A DNA stretch of 64,000 nucleotides from Roseiarcus sp963835885 (GTDB lineage Bacteria > Pseudomonadota > Alphaproteobacteria > Rhizobiales > Beijerinckiaceae). Location: positions 62,001 to 126,000 of the forward strand of contig CAWIHF010000027.1 in NCBI GenBank assembly GCA_963835885.1. Direction: 5' to 3'. Both the position numbers and the translations under genes were made by a program. Of the stretch, positions 37,768 through 47,330 are shown piece by piece (position 1 is the first letter of the stretch; each line of letters starts with the position of its first letter). A model generated the notes under the pieces. The model searched no databases. It was given only the letters and a program-made list of their open reading frames with translations, and was not told where the DNA came from.

Positions 37768-38290
37768 TTAACGTAGAGCCGCCCCAATCGCGGCAAGAAC
37801 GGTTTCAACTTTGCGCCACGCTCCGCATGGGCTTGGACCGAACTGACCCGCCAGCTGGCACGGCAAGTCTTCGTTGCGCCAGCAGGGCGCACAAGCGAAG
37901 CTTTCGTTGGTGGCGATGATGGCGGGTGAACAATTTGCCGTCGGTTGGCCCGAACATCACGACGACAGGTAAGAGCGGCCTCGCGGATGAACTTCTCCCG
38001 GAACGCGATCTGCGCTTCATCCAGATTGTATTCGACGCCCAGCCGTGACGGTGGAGCGCAGGCCTACCGATGCCCATCCCCCTGGCGAAGAGCTCCATCC
38101 GTCCTTTCTTGATGAACGGGCCTTCTGTCCGCCTCATACTTTCCCACCGGACGCATGGTTAGATTGAACCAGGCCCTGCGCTGGGTGACATCGACCGGCG
38201 GCCCGTCGATGTCGAAGACCTAGGACATGCGGGTCGTTGCGAAAGAGATCGAAGAACTCGCGATCAACGACAAGGGACATCTCCGCCACC
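37768..38290 (-). pseudogene. C-terminal remnant of a GT9/heptosyltransferase-like gene
   Basis: Minus-strand pieces in changing frames join into a glycosyltransferase-like sequence: LVVDREFFDLFRNDPHV, VFDIDGPPVDVTQRRAWFN, VEYNLDEAQIAFREKFIREA, PVVVMFGPTDGKLF and the cysteine-rich end CAPCWRNEDLPCQLAGQFGP ... KVETVLAAIGAALR with stop 37768-37770. The PVVVMFGPT motif followed by a CAPCW...C cluster resembles the family 9 group used in lipopolysaccharide core synthesis. It lies 92 bases before hldE in the same direction. The N-terminal half is missing, ending at the IS630 relic. A short hairpin CGCCG-a6-CGGCG (37747-37762) follows the stop. Confidence 0.5.
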
Positions 38291-38503
38291 CACTTTGGCG
38301 ATGCCAAGACCATCACTTTGCTCCAGGACAACCTGAAGATCCACGCCAAGTCTTCGCTCTACGAAGCCTTCCCCGCGGCCGAGGCTCGCCGCCTCGTCAG
38401 CCGCTTCGAATCCATGCGGCGGGACGCGCCTATCGAGGCACTGGGACGTCAGGACAGAGAGTTCGGATTTTGCCAGATCGAGCCAGGAGCCATGTAGACC
38501 CAC
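38290..38503. mobile_element. IS630-family transposase relic with internal inversion
   Basis: Two neighbouring parts of one IS630 transposase lie head to head. The + strand 38290-38415 reads FGDAKTITLLQDNLKIHAKS and SLYEAFPAAEARRLVSRFES, the segment with the second catalytic Asp. The minus strand 38489-38420 reads HGSWLDLAKSELSVLTSQCL then DRRVP, which normally follows directly with the third catalytic acid. So the C-terminal part has been flipped in place, with the junction near 38416. The ends of the element are gone. It separates two truncated minus-strand genes. Confidence 0.7.
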
Positions 38504-38787
38504 GAAACAAGGCGACAGTGGCGAAATCGTCGATGCAGATTACGACCGGCGCTTCCAGGTTGTAGAAAGTCGCAAGCATATCCGGCTTCCGGATAGTCAG
38601 TTGAGAGAACGACAGGTCTGTCTCTCAACGTCGATCGGTCGGGAAATTTCTCGCGAAGCGCTTTCAGCGAATTCGCGATAACGACCACGTGTTCGCCCAT
38701 CGTGACCTCCACGAGCGCCCGCACGATATTGAGAATAGCGTGAAGCTTGGGCGACGGCGTCCCGACGATGGAAAGAAGGCGGCTCAT
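38500..38787 (-). pseudogene. Truncated gene of unknown function cut by the IS630 relic
   Basis: Starts ATG 38787 and reads MSRLLSIVGTPSPKLHAILN, IVRALVEVTMGEHVVVIANS, LKALREKFPDRSTLRDRPVV and STDYPEAGYACDF. After an indel near 38575 it continues NLEAPVVICIDDFATVALFR in another frame and then runs into the transposase relic. The alternating hydrophobic pattern suggests a Rossmann-like alpha/beta fold, but I do not recognise a family. Its position, upstream of the GT9-like remnant and hldE in the same direction, suggests a cell-surface glycan role. Confidence 0.45.
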
Positions 38788-39029
38788 CCGGGCCAGCGTG
38801 TATCGGAAAGGAGCCTCCCTGTGAACCAGCCAGGCGGTCTGCTCGTCTTCCGGGGCGGCTCGGTTGGCCGCTTGCCTGGCCAGATCTCAACTGCAATTGA
38901 ACACGGCGCCGGCAGCGTTTCTCGACCCGACCAGGTTCCGCTCGAGTTTGAAGTCTTTTGTCGCCGAGCCGCTTGCGTTACACAACAACGACGTTCAAGC
39001 CTCCCTGACGCGTCTTCGTTCCAAAAGAA

Positions 39030-40124
39030 ATGGCTGGCGAATTCGTGGATTTCTTTGGTGGAACTTCGAAAAAACGAATTGCGGCGCGAGCCCTGCAGGA
39101 GCAGGCGGAAATCGAACGCCTCGCCGCGGAACTGGCGCGACCAACCAATGCCAGCCTGCAACCCAATAGCCTCGCCACCGCGATAGGCCTGCGCGACATC
39201 GCCAACCTGCGCGCCAACTCGAAACTGTTCGCCGCCTTCATCGCGGAATTGACCTACAATTGTCAGATCCCGGCCGGACCCGTCAAACGGCCAGCTAAAA
39301 TCGGAACCAAGGGACGGGTTTGCAAACAGAGAGATTTTTACTCCTCGTGGTTTCTCCATTGGGCCGAGCGACTGAAGTTCGCGCCACGGCTGCATCGCAA
39401 GTTGTGGGAAGACGCCTATGTCGTCCAATGTTTGTGGGAGCGAAACTGCCTCCAGGCAGGAAAGAGGGGGATCGGCTTCGCCGTCGGAACGGAGGCCCTG
39501 CCTTCGCTGTTCGTCAGTTGCGGCGCGTCGATCACCGCCACGGATCTGTCTACAGAAGACGAGCGGAGCCAGGGCTGGAGCCTGACCAACCAGCATGCGT
39601 CGAACATCGAGGTCCTTTGGAAGCCGCAGTTGGTCGGCCGGGAAAAGTTTCTCAAAAATTGCTCGTTTGAATTCGTGGACATGACCGATATCCCATCCAA
39701 GTTCGACGGGCAGTTCGATTTTTGCTGGTCGGTCTGCGCGTTCGAGCACCTGGGAACTTTGCAAAACGGACTGGAATTCGTCCGGCAGGCCACACGCTCG
39801 CTGAAGCCGGGCGGCGTTGCGGTGCACACCACCGAATACAACGTCGACGACGGCGAGACGATCGACAACTGGGCGACAGTGCTCTACCAAAAGAAACACT
39901 TTGCGACGCTCGAGGCCATGATTGAAGAGGCCGGCTGCAGACTGGTCCCTATCGATTTCGACGCCGGCCGGGAATTCTTCGATTCCTACGTCGACCTTCC
40001 GCCCTACCCGCACGACAACGCCGGCTTGGCAAACCCTCACCCTCCACACGTCAAACTCAGCGTCGACGGGTTTCGTGCGACGTCCATCGCCATCATCGTC
40101 GAGAAGCCCCTTTTGCCGCCGTGA
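39030..40124 (+). CDS. SAM-dependent methyltransferase, probably glycan-related
   Basis: Intact 364-residue protein with a class I methyltransferase fold in its second half. Motif I is atypical (KRGIGFAVGTEALPSLFVSC), motif II GASITATDLSTEDER, post-motif FDFCWSVCAFEHLGTLQNGL and motif III RSLKPGGVAVHTTEYNV. The first 120 residues are helical and may be a coiled-coil region (RALQEQAEIERLAAELARP). It is followed 39 bases later by a glycosyltransferase, in the glycan region. A sugar or polysaccharide end methylation is a reasonable guess, not shown. Confidence 0.75.
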   Translation: MAGEFVDFFGGTSKKRIAARALQEQAEIERLAAELARPTNASLQPNSLATAIGLRDIANLRANSKLFAAFIAELTYNCQIPAGPVKRPAKIGTKGRVCKQRDFYSSWFLHWAERLKFAPRLHRKLWEDAYVVQCLWERNCLQAGKRGIGFAVGTEALPSLFVSCGASITATDLSTEDERSQGWSLTNQHASNIEVLWKPQLVGREKFLKNCSFEFVDMTDIPSKFDGQFDFCWSVCAFEHLGTLQNGLEFVRQATRSLKPGGVAVHTTEYNVDDGETIDNWATVLYQKKHFATLEAMIEEAGCRLVPIDFDAGREFFDSYVDLPPYPHDNAGLANPHPPHVKLSVDGFRATSIAIIVEKPLLPP

Positions 40125-40163
40125 GGGCCCGTAGGCCGCAGCGTTGATAACGAAAGCGAATTG

Positions 40164-41483
40164 ATGACCCTCAATATCGATCTCACGGATGTGGTGGCTC
40201 ATACGATCTTCAATGACGACCTGACCGGCATCCAGCGCGTGCAGATCGAATACGCGAGGGCGTTAAGGCGCTTGCATGAAGGCCCGGTCAATGCTTATTC
40301 CAATGTATACGGTCTATACCACGATCTGAATTATTTGTTTTTTGAGGAGAGGTTCAAGACGACCTCCGACATTTTCGCCCACATCAGACAGTTCTACTCC
40401 CTGACGCCCAGCATATTTTCCGATCGAGCCCGGTTGACGCTGAAGCTGGCCCGTCGCGGCGTCAAGCCGGCCCGTGAGAAGCCGCGGATGAGCGCCGAAG
40501 ACGTTCTTTACGTCGGAGGCGCCTTCTGGGCGCATCCGCGCTCCGTTCGGACCTACGAGCGCGCGGCCCGCCTCGGTTGCGACGCCGTGGTTCTGTTCCA
40601 CGATTTGATCCCGGTCACGTTCCCCGACATGACCGACGGCGGGGCGCGTCCTTTCTTCGAACGCATGCTTCGCCTGCCGGCGCGGGCGATCGTAATCTCC
40701 GAGCACACGAGAATGCAACTCGAAGACGCGCGGCGGACTGTCGGCGCGCCGGCTCATCTGCATCCGCCGACCGTCGTCCGCCTGGCGCACGAGTTCTCCG
40801 CCGTGCCGCGCAACCACGTGACGCCGGAAGCGCCGAGCGTCCGGATAGCCATGCTCGACCGCATGGGCCCTTTCGCGCTCTGTGTCGGCACCGTCGAAAT
40901 TCGCAAGAATCACGGGCGCCTCCTGAAATTGTGGGAATCGCTTGCGCGCGAGTCTCGTGAAGGCTGGCCGAAGTTGGTGATTGCCGGAAAGAAGGGCTGG
41001 CAGGCCGAAGAGGTGCTGAGCTTGCTCAGGGGCGCGGACCGCGAGGCTCCCTACCTGTGGATCGAGGCCCCCACGGACAAAGAGCTCATCTGGCTGTACG
41101 GCCGGGCCGCCTTCACCGTTTTTCCGAGCCTCGCCGAAGGCTGGGGGATGCCGATCGGCGAAAGTCTGTGGTTTGGAAAGCCCTGCGTCGCGTCCAACGC
41201 CACGTCCATGCCGGAGGTCGGGGGCGATCTCTGCTTCTACGGCGACCCGCATGACATCGACACTTTCGCGGCGCCGATCGTCCGACTCGTTCGCGACGCC
41301 GAGTTCCACGCGAGCGCGGTCGCCGCGATCAAGGCGAGCCAGTTGCGCACCTGGGCTGAGGCTGCAAGCGAGATCGCCGCGGCGGTCTCCCCCTCAGCCG
41401 CAGGAGCGACGCAAAGGCGCCCTCCGCCTCACGGCGCGCGAGAGAGCCCTGCGCCGGACGACCGCGTTCCTGCGCCGGCATGA
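40164..41483 (+). CDS. Glycosyltransferase family 4 protein
   Basis: Intact 439-residue GT-B fold glycosyltransferase. It starts MTLNIDLTDVVAHTIFNDDL, then TGIQRVQIEYARALRRLHEG, a form typical of mannosyltransferase-like GT4 enzymes of O-antigen and exopolysaccharide clusters. The C-terminal domain shows FALCVGTVEIRKNHGRLLKL, LIWLYGRAAFTVFPSLAEGW and GMPIGESLWFGKPCVASNAT with the E-x7-E type donor site, then MPEVGGDL. The last 40 residues are Pro/Ala-rich. ATG 40164 is chosen over a TTG one codon earlier. It probably acts with the methyltransferase before it; the sugar is unknown. Confidence 0.85.
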   Translation: MTLNIDLTDVVAHTIFNDDLTGIQRVQIEYARALRRLHEGPVNAYSNVYGLYHDLNYLFFEERFKTTSDIFAHIRQFYSLTPSIFSDRARLTLKLARRGVKPAREKPRMSAEDVLYVGGAFWAHPRSVRTYERAARLGCDAVVLFHDLIPVTFPDMTDGGARPFFERMLRLPARAIVISEHTRMQLEDARRTVGAPAHLHPPTVVRLAHEFSAVPRNHVTPEAPSVRIAMLDRMGPFALCVGTVEIRKNHGRLLKLWESLARESREGWPKLVIAGKKGWQAEEVLSLLRGADREAPYLWIEAPTDKELIWLYGRAAFTVFPSLAEGWGMPIGESLWFGKPCVASNATSMPEVGGDLCFYGDPHDIDTFAAPIVRLVRDAEFHASAVAAIKASQLRTWAEAASEIAAAVSPSAAGATQRRPPPHGARESPAPDDRVPAPA

Positions 41484-41575
41484 AGGTCGCGCAGGGGAGC
41501 GTCAAAGCGCCGGGCGCGGTCCGATTGAACAGACGAAGCGTCCCAGTCGAACGCGGTCAATATTTACTGTCCGGA

Positions 41576-42526
41576 TCAAAGGTCGAGTTCCGGCCCGAGC
41601 GGCACGATGCCGGTTGGATTGATCCGCCGATGGCTCGCATAATAGTGACGCTTGATGTGGTCGAAATCGACCGTCTCGGTCACTCCGGGCCAATGATAGA
41701 GCTCGCGCAGATAGCGGCTCAACGATTTATAGTCCCGGATTTCCCGTAGGTTGCACTTGAAGTGGCCGAAATAGACGGGATCGAAGCGGATGAGGGTGGT
41801 GAAGAGCCGCCAGTCGGCCTCCGTCAACCGCTCGCCGCACAAGAAGCGCTGGCGGGCAAGCCGCGCCTCGAGCCAGTCGAGCGTCTCGAACAGGGCGCGG
41901 AACGCCTCCTCGTAGGCCGCCTGCGTCGTGGCGAAGCCCGCGCGATAAACGCCGTTATTGACGGTCGCATAGATGCGGTCGTTGAGCGCGTCGATCTCGC
42001 TTCTGAGCTCGGCCGGGTAATAGTCGCCCTCTCCCGCGCCGACGCGGTCGAAGGCGCTATTGAACATGCGAATGATCTCGGACGACTTGTTGTTGACGAT
42101 GGTGCTCGAAACCTTGTCCCAAAGGACCGGAACGGTGACGCGGCCGCTGAAATCCGGACGCGCCCTGAGGTAGAACTCGCTGAGGAGCTTCGCCCCGATC
42201 AGCGGATCGGGAATGACGCCGGGCCCTTGGTCAAAAGTCCAGCCGCGCTCGCCGAGCAGCCAGTGGACGACCGAGAGCGAAATCATGGCCTCGAGCCCCT
42301 TCAATTTGCGGAAGATCAGGGTGCGGTGCGCCCAGGGACAGGCGAGCGAGACGATCAGATGATAGCGGCCGGGTTCGGCCTTGAAACCGCCGCTCCCGCT
42401 CGGGCCTGACGAACCGTCCGCCGTCACCCAATTGCGAAATGGCGCATCGGGCCGAACGAAGCGACCGCTCCCGTCGTGAGGGAAATCCCCCTCCGCGCGC
42501 CATGCGCCTTGCAAAAGATCGCCCAT
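41576..42526 (-). CDS. Glutathionyl-hydroquinone reductase (Xi-class GST)
   Basis: Intact 316-residue enzyme of the YqjG/Xi group, reducing glutathionyl-quinones with glutathione. The active-site cysteine is in YHLIVSLACPWAHRTLIFRK (CPWAHR is diagnostic). Other features are VPVLWDKVSSTIVNNKSSEI, ERLTEADWRLFTTLIRFDPV and the C-terminal YYASHRRINPTGIVPLGP. Such enzymes often help aromatic or quinone metabolism; the gentisate cluster is 30 kb away, so a direct link is not shown. Confidence 0.93.
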   Translation of the reverse strand: MGDLLQGAWRAEGDFPHDGSGRFVRPDAPFRNWVTADGSSGPSGSGGFKAEPGRYHLIVSLACPWAHRTLIFRKLKGLEAMISLSVVHWLLGERGWTFDQGPGVIPDPLIGAKLLSEFYLRARPDFSGRVTVPVLWDKVSSTIVNNKSSEIIRMFNSAFDRVGAGEGDYYPAELRSEIDALNDRIYATVNNGVYRAGFATTQAAYEEAFRALFETLDWLEARLARQRFLCGERLTEADWRLFTTLIRFDPVYFGHFKCNLREIRDYKSLSRYLRELYHWPGVTETVDFDHIKRHYYASHRRINPTGIVPLGPELDL

Positions 42527-43124
42527 TCGCCGCCTCGTCGGTTGCGCCGCGGCTATAACACATCAGGCGCGGCCCGCGGACAGCACGGAAGCGGGATGAT
42601 TTCAAGCCGCCTCAGCGGCGCCATTTCTTGACCCTTGCGGGGAGCCTCCCATCGGTCGCGGGCCCCAGCCTTGGCGGTCAGAACGGCGGCCCGGGTCGCC
42701 CGGCGAACATGGCGATTCCCCTGTTTGACAGGCAGAAAACAGGGGGAATTGGGCCCTTAGGACTGCGCTTCTCGGGCAAGAAGCGTATTTTTACAACGAT
42801 TTACGCGATAATGTTGCGCGCTGGGATCAAGCGCTATAACAGGAGGGTAACAGGGAGGGGTTCTGACCATAACAGGGCGATAACAGGCGGCGTTTCGACG
42901 ATAACAGCCAGACGGCGGAAGCGCGCCGGGGCTTCGAAAGCCGGCTTCCGGCGGGCTCGCCGGCGCCCGGAAAGGCGCTCCGAAAGGATAGATATTCTAT
43001 CCAGCCTACCGCGCCGGGACCGGCCGGCGCCCTGACTTCCAACGACGTCCTCGAGGTGGCGGCGCTCGGCTACCGGCTGAGCGCGCTCGGCTCCTCGGTC
43101 GCCTGACGAGTGTCCCCTGCGCTG
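42527..43124. repeat. Intergenic island with phased TAACAGG repeats and an inverted repeat
   Basis: About 600 bases without a gene. ATTCCCCTGTTT and AAACAGGGGGAAT (42714-42751) form a long hairpin. TAACAGG (last copy TAACAGC) then occurs at 42837, 42848, 42870, 42881 and 42902, with spacings 11, 22, 11 and 21, multiples of a DNA turn. GGATAG-atatt-CTATCC is at 42986-43002. A short + frame at 43034-43106 (LTSNDVLEVAALGYRLSALG) looks like the end of a protein but has no body. Related motifs occur in three other islands. Confidence 0.6.
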
Positions 43125-43832
43125 CTAAATCCGCCCCGTCGCCGGGATCAGCGCCCCGGTGACGGCCCTGGCCTCGTCGGAGGCGAGGAACAAAATGACG
43201 GCGGCGAGGTCCTCTGGCGAAACCCAGCGGCTGAAGTCGGCGCCCGGCATGTCGGCGCGGTTGGCCGGCGTGTCGATGATCGAAGGGAGCACCGCATTCA
43301 CGGTCACGCCCTTGAGCTTCAATTCGTCGGCGAGGCTTTCCGTCAACCGGTGGACGGCTGCCTTGCTCGCGGCATAGGCGCCCATGCCTTCGGACGCGTG
43401 GACCGCCGCCTGGGCGCCGATGTTGACAATGCGGCCGCCGCCGCTCTCGAGAAGATAAGGGAGAGCCGCGCGTGAAGCGTTCAGCGCCGTCCTCAAATTG
43501 ATGGCGAACATCCGGTCCCAGGCCTCGGCGTCGGCCGCATCGGCGATCCGCTCCCAGCGAAAGCCGCCGGCAATGTTCAGCAGAGCGTCGATCCGCCCGA
43601 ACCTTGCCAAGACCTCGGCCACCGCCCGCTTCGCCGCATGCGGCAGCGAAAGGTCGACGCTTCCGACGAGCAGCCCGTTCGGTCCGAGCCGCTCGGCAAG
43701 GCCGGCCGGCGCGGTCGCCGCGAAATCGAGCGCGGCGACGGAAGCGCCGCGCCGGGCGGCCGTCTCCGCGACGGCGCTCCCGAGCGCGCCGAAGCCGCCG
43801 GTCACGACGATCGTCTTGCCCTGCATGGTCAT
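43125..43832 (-). CDS. Short-chain dehydrogenase/reductase
   Basis: Intact 235-residue NAD(P)-dependent oxidoreductase. The cofactor motif is IVVTGGFGALGSAVAETAAR; then LLNIAGGFRWERI (NAG motif), IVNIGAQAAVHASEGMGAYA and the YxxxK active site AYAASKAAVHRLTE. The catalytic Ser position is occupied by GAQAA, where S is usual (INISS), so activity should be checked. ATG 43832 overlaps the stop of the oxidoreductase gene by ATGA, implying coupled translation, and suggests it acts on a product or substrate of the same aryl-acid pathway. Confidence 0.85.
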   Translation of the reverse strand: MTMQGKTIVVTGGFGALGSAVAETAARRGASVAALDFAATAPAGLAERLGPNGLLVGSVDLSLPHAAKRAVAEVLARFGRIDALLNIAGGFRWERIADAADAEAWDRMFAINLRTALNASRAALPYLLESGGGRIVNIGAQAAVHASEGMGAYAASKAAVHRLTESLADELKLKGVTVNAVLPSIIDTPANRADMPGADFSRWVSPEDLAAVILFLASDEARAVTGALIPATGRI

Positions 43833-46800
43833 GCAGCCAGCTCGGTCGGCGCCTTGACGGCGTGCAATTGCTGCAGCGCTTTCGCGCGCGCTTTCCCGGC
43901 TTCCGCGGCGCTCGCCTCCTTGACCCGCCCGTAGCCCTTGATCGTCTCGGGCAGGCTTGCGATGCGGACCGCGAGCGCATGGTTCGCCGGCGATAGCCGC
44001 GCGGCGAGGTCGTCGATGTCCGCCTCGAACTCGGCAAGCAGTCGGCGCTCGAGCTTGCGCTCGTCGCTGTTGCGGAACGGGTCGAGGAGCGTGCCGCGCA
44101 GAAATCTGAGCCGCGCCATCAGGCGAAAGGCGGACATAACCCAGGGCCCCGCCTCGCCCTTGCCCATGACGCCGGTGCGCGGGTCGGGCCGTCCGAACGG
44201 CCAGCCGCCCATATGGAAGTGAAGCTTGTAGCGGCCCTCGAACTCCTCGGCGAGCGCCTCGATGAATTCGGGCGCTGCGAACAGCCTCGCGACCTCCCAT
44301 TCGTCCTTGGCGGCGAGAAGCCGATGGTAGGAGCGGGCCGCGGCTGCCGTCAGCGCCTCGCCGAGACCGGCCTGCGCTTCGGCCGCGCGCACCTTCGCCA
44401 CGAGCGCGCGATAGCGCTTCGCCGCCGCCTCTCCGCGCGAGACCCTGAGATGATCCGTACGCTTTTCGATCAGCGCGTCGAGCGGCGGTTCGGCGGTGCG
44501 CGCCGGTTCGTCCTTGCGGACGAGCTTCTCGACGCCGGCGAGGTCGTGCGCCGCGCGCCGTCCCCATTCGAACGCCTGCTTGTTGGCGTCGATCGCGACG
44601 CCGTTGAGCTCGATCGCCCGCTCGATCGCTTCACGTCTCATCGGCACGAGGCCTCTTTGCCAGGCGGCGCCCAGCATGAACATGTTCGAGGCGATCGCAT
44701 CGCCGAGAAGCGCTTTGGCGAGGCGCTGGCCGTCGACAATGAAGGCCCCGTCGCCAAGCGGGGACTTGAGCCGCTCGATCAGTCCTTCCTTGTCGACGCT
44801 CCAGTTCGGATTGCGCGCGAACTCGGACGTCGGCACGAGATCCGCGTCGATGACCGCCCGCGTGTCGGACCTGAGCTTCGACAGGCATTCGTCGCCCGCG
44901 GCGACGATCAGGTCGCAGCCGATGAGCGCATCCGCCTCTCCAGAGGCGATGCGCGTCGCGTGCAGCGATTCGGACTTCCGCGCCAGGCGCACATGCGAGG
45001 TGACGGCGCCGTACTTCTGGCTGAGGCCGGTGAGATCGAGATTGCTGCTGAACAAACCGTCGAGATAGGCGGCGACGGCCAGCGTCTGGCTGACCGTGAC
45101 GACGCCGGAGCCGCCGATGCCCGCGACGAGCACGCTCCAGCGCTCGCCCATCTCGGGCAGGACCGGCTCGGGAACCGGCGGCAGCTTACGCAGCGCGGCG
45201 GCGTCGTCGGGCTTGCGCGGCACGCCCGCCATGGACGGTGACGAAGCTCGGACAAAAGCCTTCGACGCAGGAGAAATCCTTGTTGCAGCTCGACTGGTTT
45301 ATGCGCCGTTTGCGGCCCCATTCAGTCTCGAGCGGCTCGATCGCCATGCAATTGGAGACGCGCCCGCAATCGCCGCAGCCTTCGCACACTTCGGGATGGA
45401 TGAAGGTGCGGATCGCCGGGTCGGCCCATTTGCCCCGCTTGCGCAGGCGACGGCGCTCGGTCGCGCACGGTTGGTCGTAGAGGATGACAGAGACGCCCTT
45501 GTACTCGCGGAACTCGCGCTGGACCTCGTCCATCGCGTCACGATGGCGAAGACTGACTCCGGCCGGCAGCGGAACGCCGAGATAGCGGTCAGGTTCGTCG
45601 ACGACGAGAGCCATCTTCTTGACGCCCTCGGCGGCGAGCTCGGTCAGGATCTGGACCGGCGTCATGCCGCCCTCGATCGGCTGTCCGCCCGTCATCGAGA
45701 CGAAGCCGTTGTAGAGGATCTTGTAAGTGATCGGCACGCCGGCGGCGACCGCCTGGCGTATCGCGAGCACGCCGGAATGGGCGTAGGTGCCATCGCCGAT
45801 GTTGGCGAACACGTGGCTCTGGCGGGTGAAGGGCTGCTGGCCGAGCCACATCGCGCCCTCGCCGCCCATGTGCGAGACGGTCGTCGTCTGCATCGGATTG
45901 ACCATCATCGCCATGGTGTGGCAACCGATGCCGGCGAGCGCACGACTGCCTTCGGGGACGCGGGTCGACCGGTTGTGCGGACAGCCGGCGCAGAAGCCGG
46001 GGCTGCGCACGGGCGCGGGCCGGTTGGCGAGCGCTCTCGCCGGCGCCTCCGACGGCGTGCTCAGCGAGCAATGCAGACCGTGCTCGACTCAGCGCCTTCG
46101 CGAGCACCCGGGCGACCAGTTCCGGCGTCGTCTCGCCGAAGTTGGGAATGGCGGGCGGCCCATGGGTCGGATCGAAGGTCGGCCCGTCGAAATACTTGCC
46201 GACGATGCGCGGCGCGTCCGTCGACCCATAGAGGATCGAGCGGATCTGGTCCTCGAGCAGCGGGCGCTTCTCCTCGATCACGACGACGAGATCGAGACCG
46301 CGGGCGAAATCGCGCACCGCGACCGGATCGAGCGGCCAGACCATGCCGACCTTGAGGAGGCGCACGCCCAGCGCCACGCTCTGGTCGGCCAGACCGAGAT
46401 TGCCGAGCGCCTGGAGAAGATCCTGCCACGCCTTTCCGGCCGCGACGATCCCGACGCGGGCCTCCGGGTTGTCGCCAACCACACGGTTCAGCTCATTGGC
46501 TCGGGCGTAGACGAGCGCGGCGGGGAGCTTGTGGCTATAAAGCCGCTCCTCCTGCATGAGCGGCATGTCGATGACGCGGGCGCCGAAACCGCCCGGCGGT
46601 TGGCTCGGTCGCTCGGGGATGACGATCGAAGGCGATTCCGGGCCGACATAGACCGTGCCGCCGCCCTCGGCGACGTCGGTGACGATTTTCATGCCGACCC
46701 AGCAGCCGGAAAAGCGCGACATCGCGATGCCGTGCAGGCCGAAGTCGATCAATTCCTGGGTATTCGACGGATAGAGGACCGGCATGCCGACCGCGACGAA

Positions 46801-47298
46801 CGAGGTGTCGGAATAGTTGACCGCGGTCGACGATTTCGCGCCGTGGTCGTCGCCTGCGAGGGCGATCGCGCCGCCCTTCGGCGCGGCCCCGGTGAAGTTG
46901 GCGTGCCGCAACGCGTCGCCCGAGCGGTCGACGCCGGGTCCCTTGCCGTACCAGACGCCGAACACGCCGTCGACTGTCGCGCCGGGAAAGCTCGAGACAT
47001 GCTGCGCGCCCCAGATCGCGGTCGCGGCGAGGTCCTCGTTCAGGCCCGGGCGGAAGACGATATTGTGTCGGGCGAGGATTTCTCCCGCGCGCCACAATTC
47101 GATGTCGTAGCGGCCCATCGGGGAGCCCCGATAACCGGAAATGTAGCCGCCGGTATTGAGGCCGGCCGCGGCGTCGCGAAGGCGTTGCTGGATCGGCAGG
47201 CGCACCAGCGCCTGCATCCCCGTCATATAGAACCAGCCCTCGGGAACGGACCAGCGATCCTCGAGGGCGGCCTCTGAGCGGGCGAGCGCAACGTTCAT
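43829..47298 (-). CDS. Indolepyruvate ferredoxin oxidoreductase (fused), two frameshifts
   Basis: Large thiamine-diphosphate iron-sulfur enzyme of about 1155 residues that oxidatively decarboxylates aryl or branched 2-oxoacids to acyl-CoA. Regions in order: N-terminal pyrimidine domain (GGYISGYRGSPMGRYDIELW, NEDLAATAIWGAQ), TPP domain (GFCAGCPHNRSTRVPEGSRA, GIGCHTMAMMV, NIGDGTYAHSG), ferredoxin-like cysteines CEGCGDCGRVSNC and CNKDFSCVEGFC, then the gamma domain (LVAGIGGSGVVTVSQTLAVA, LDLTGLSQKYGAVTSHVR). Frame breaks lie near 46075 and 45215. ATG 47298 is the start. The downstream SDR and upstream small gene are in the same transcript. Confidence 0.93.
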
Positions 47299-47330
47299 GC
47301 AAGCGTCCTTCCGCGCCCTCGCGGATCCTC

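Noticed and set aside
38784..40202. A minus-strand open frame of 472 codons opposite the methyltransferase gene
   Set aside because: The + strand has good SAM-binding motifs, and the antisense frame has no conserved features.
45787..47277. A + strand open frame of 496 codons opposite indolepyruvate oxidoreductase
   Set aside because: The minus strand carries clear TPP and cluster motifs; the + strand frame is Arg/Asp-rich shadow.
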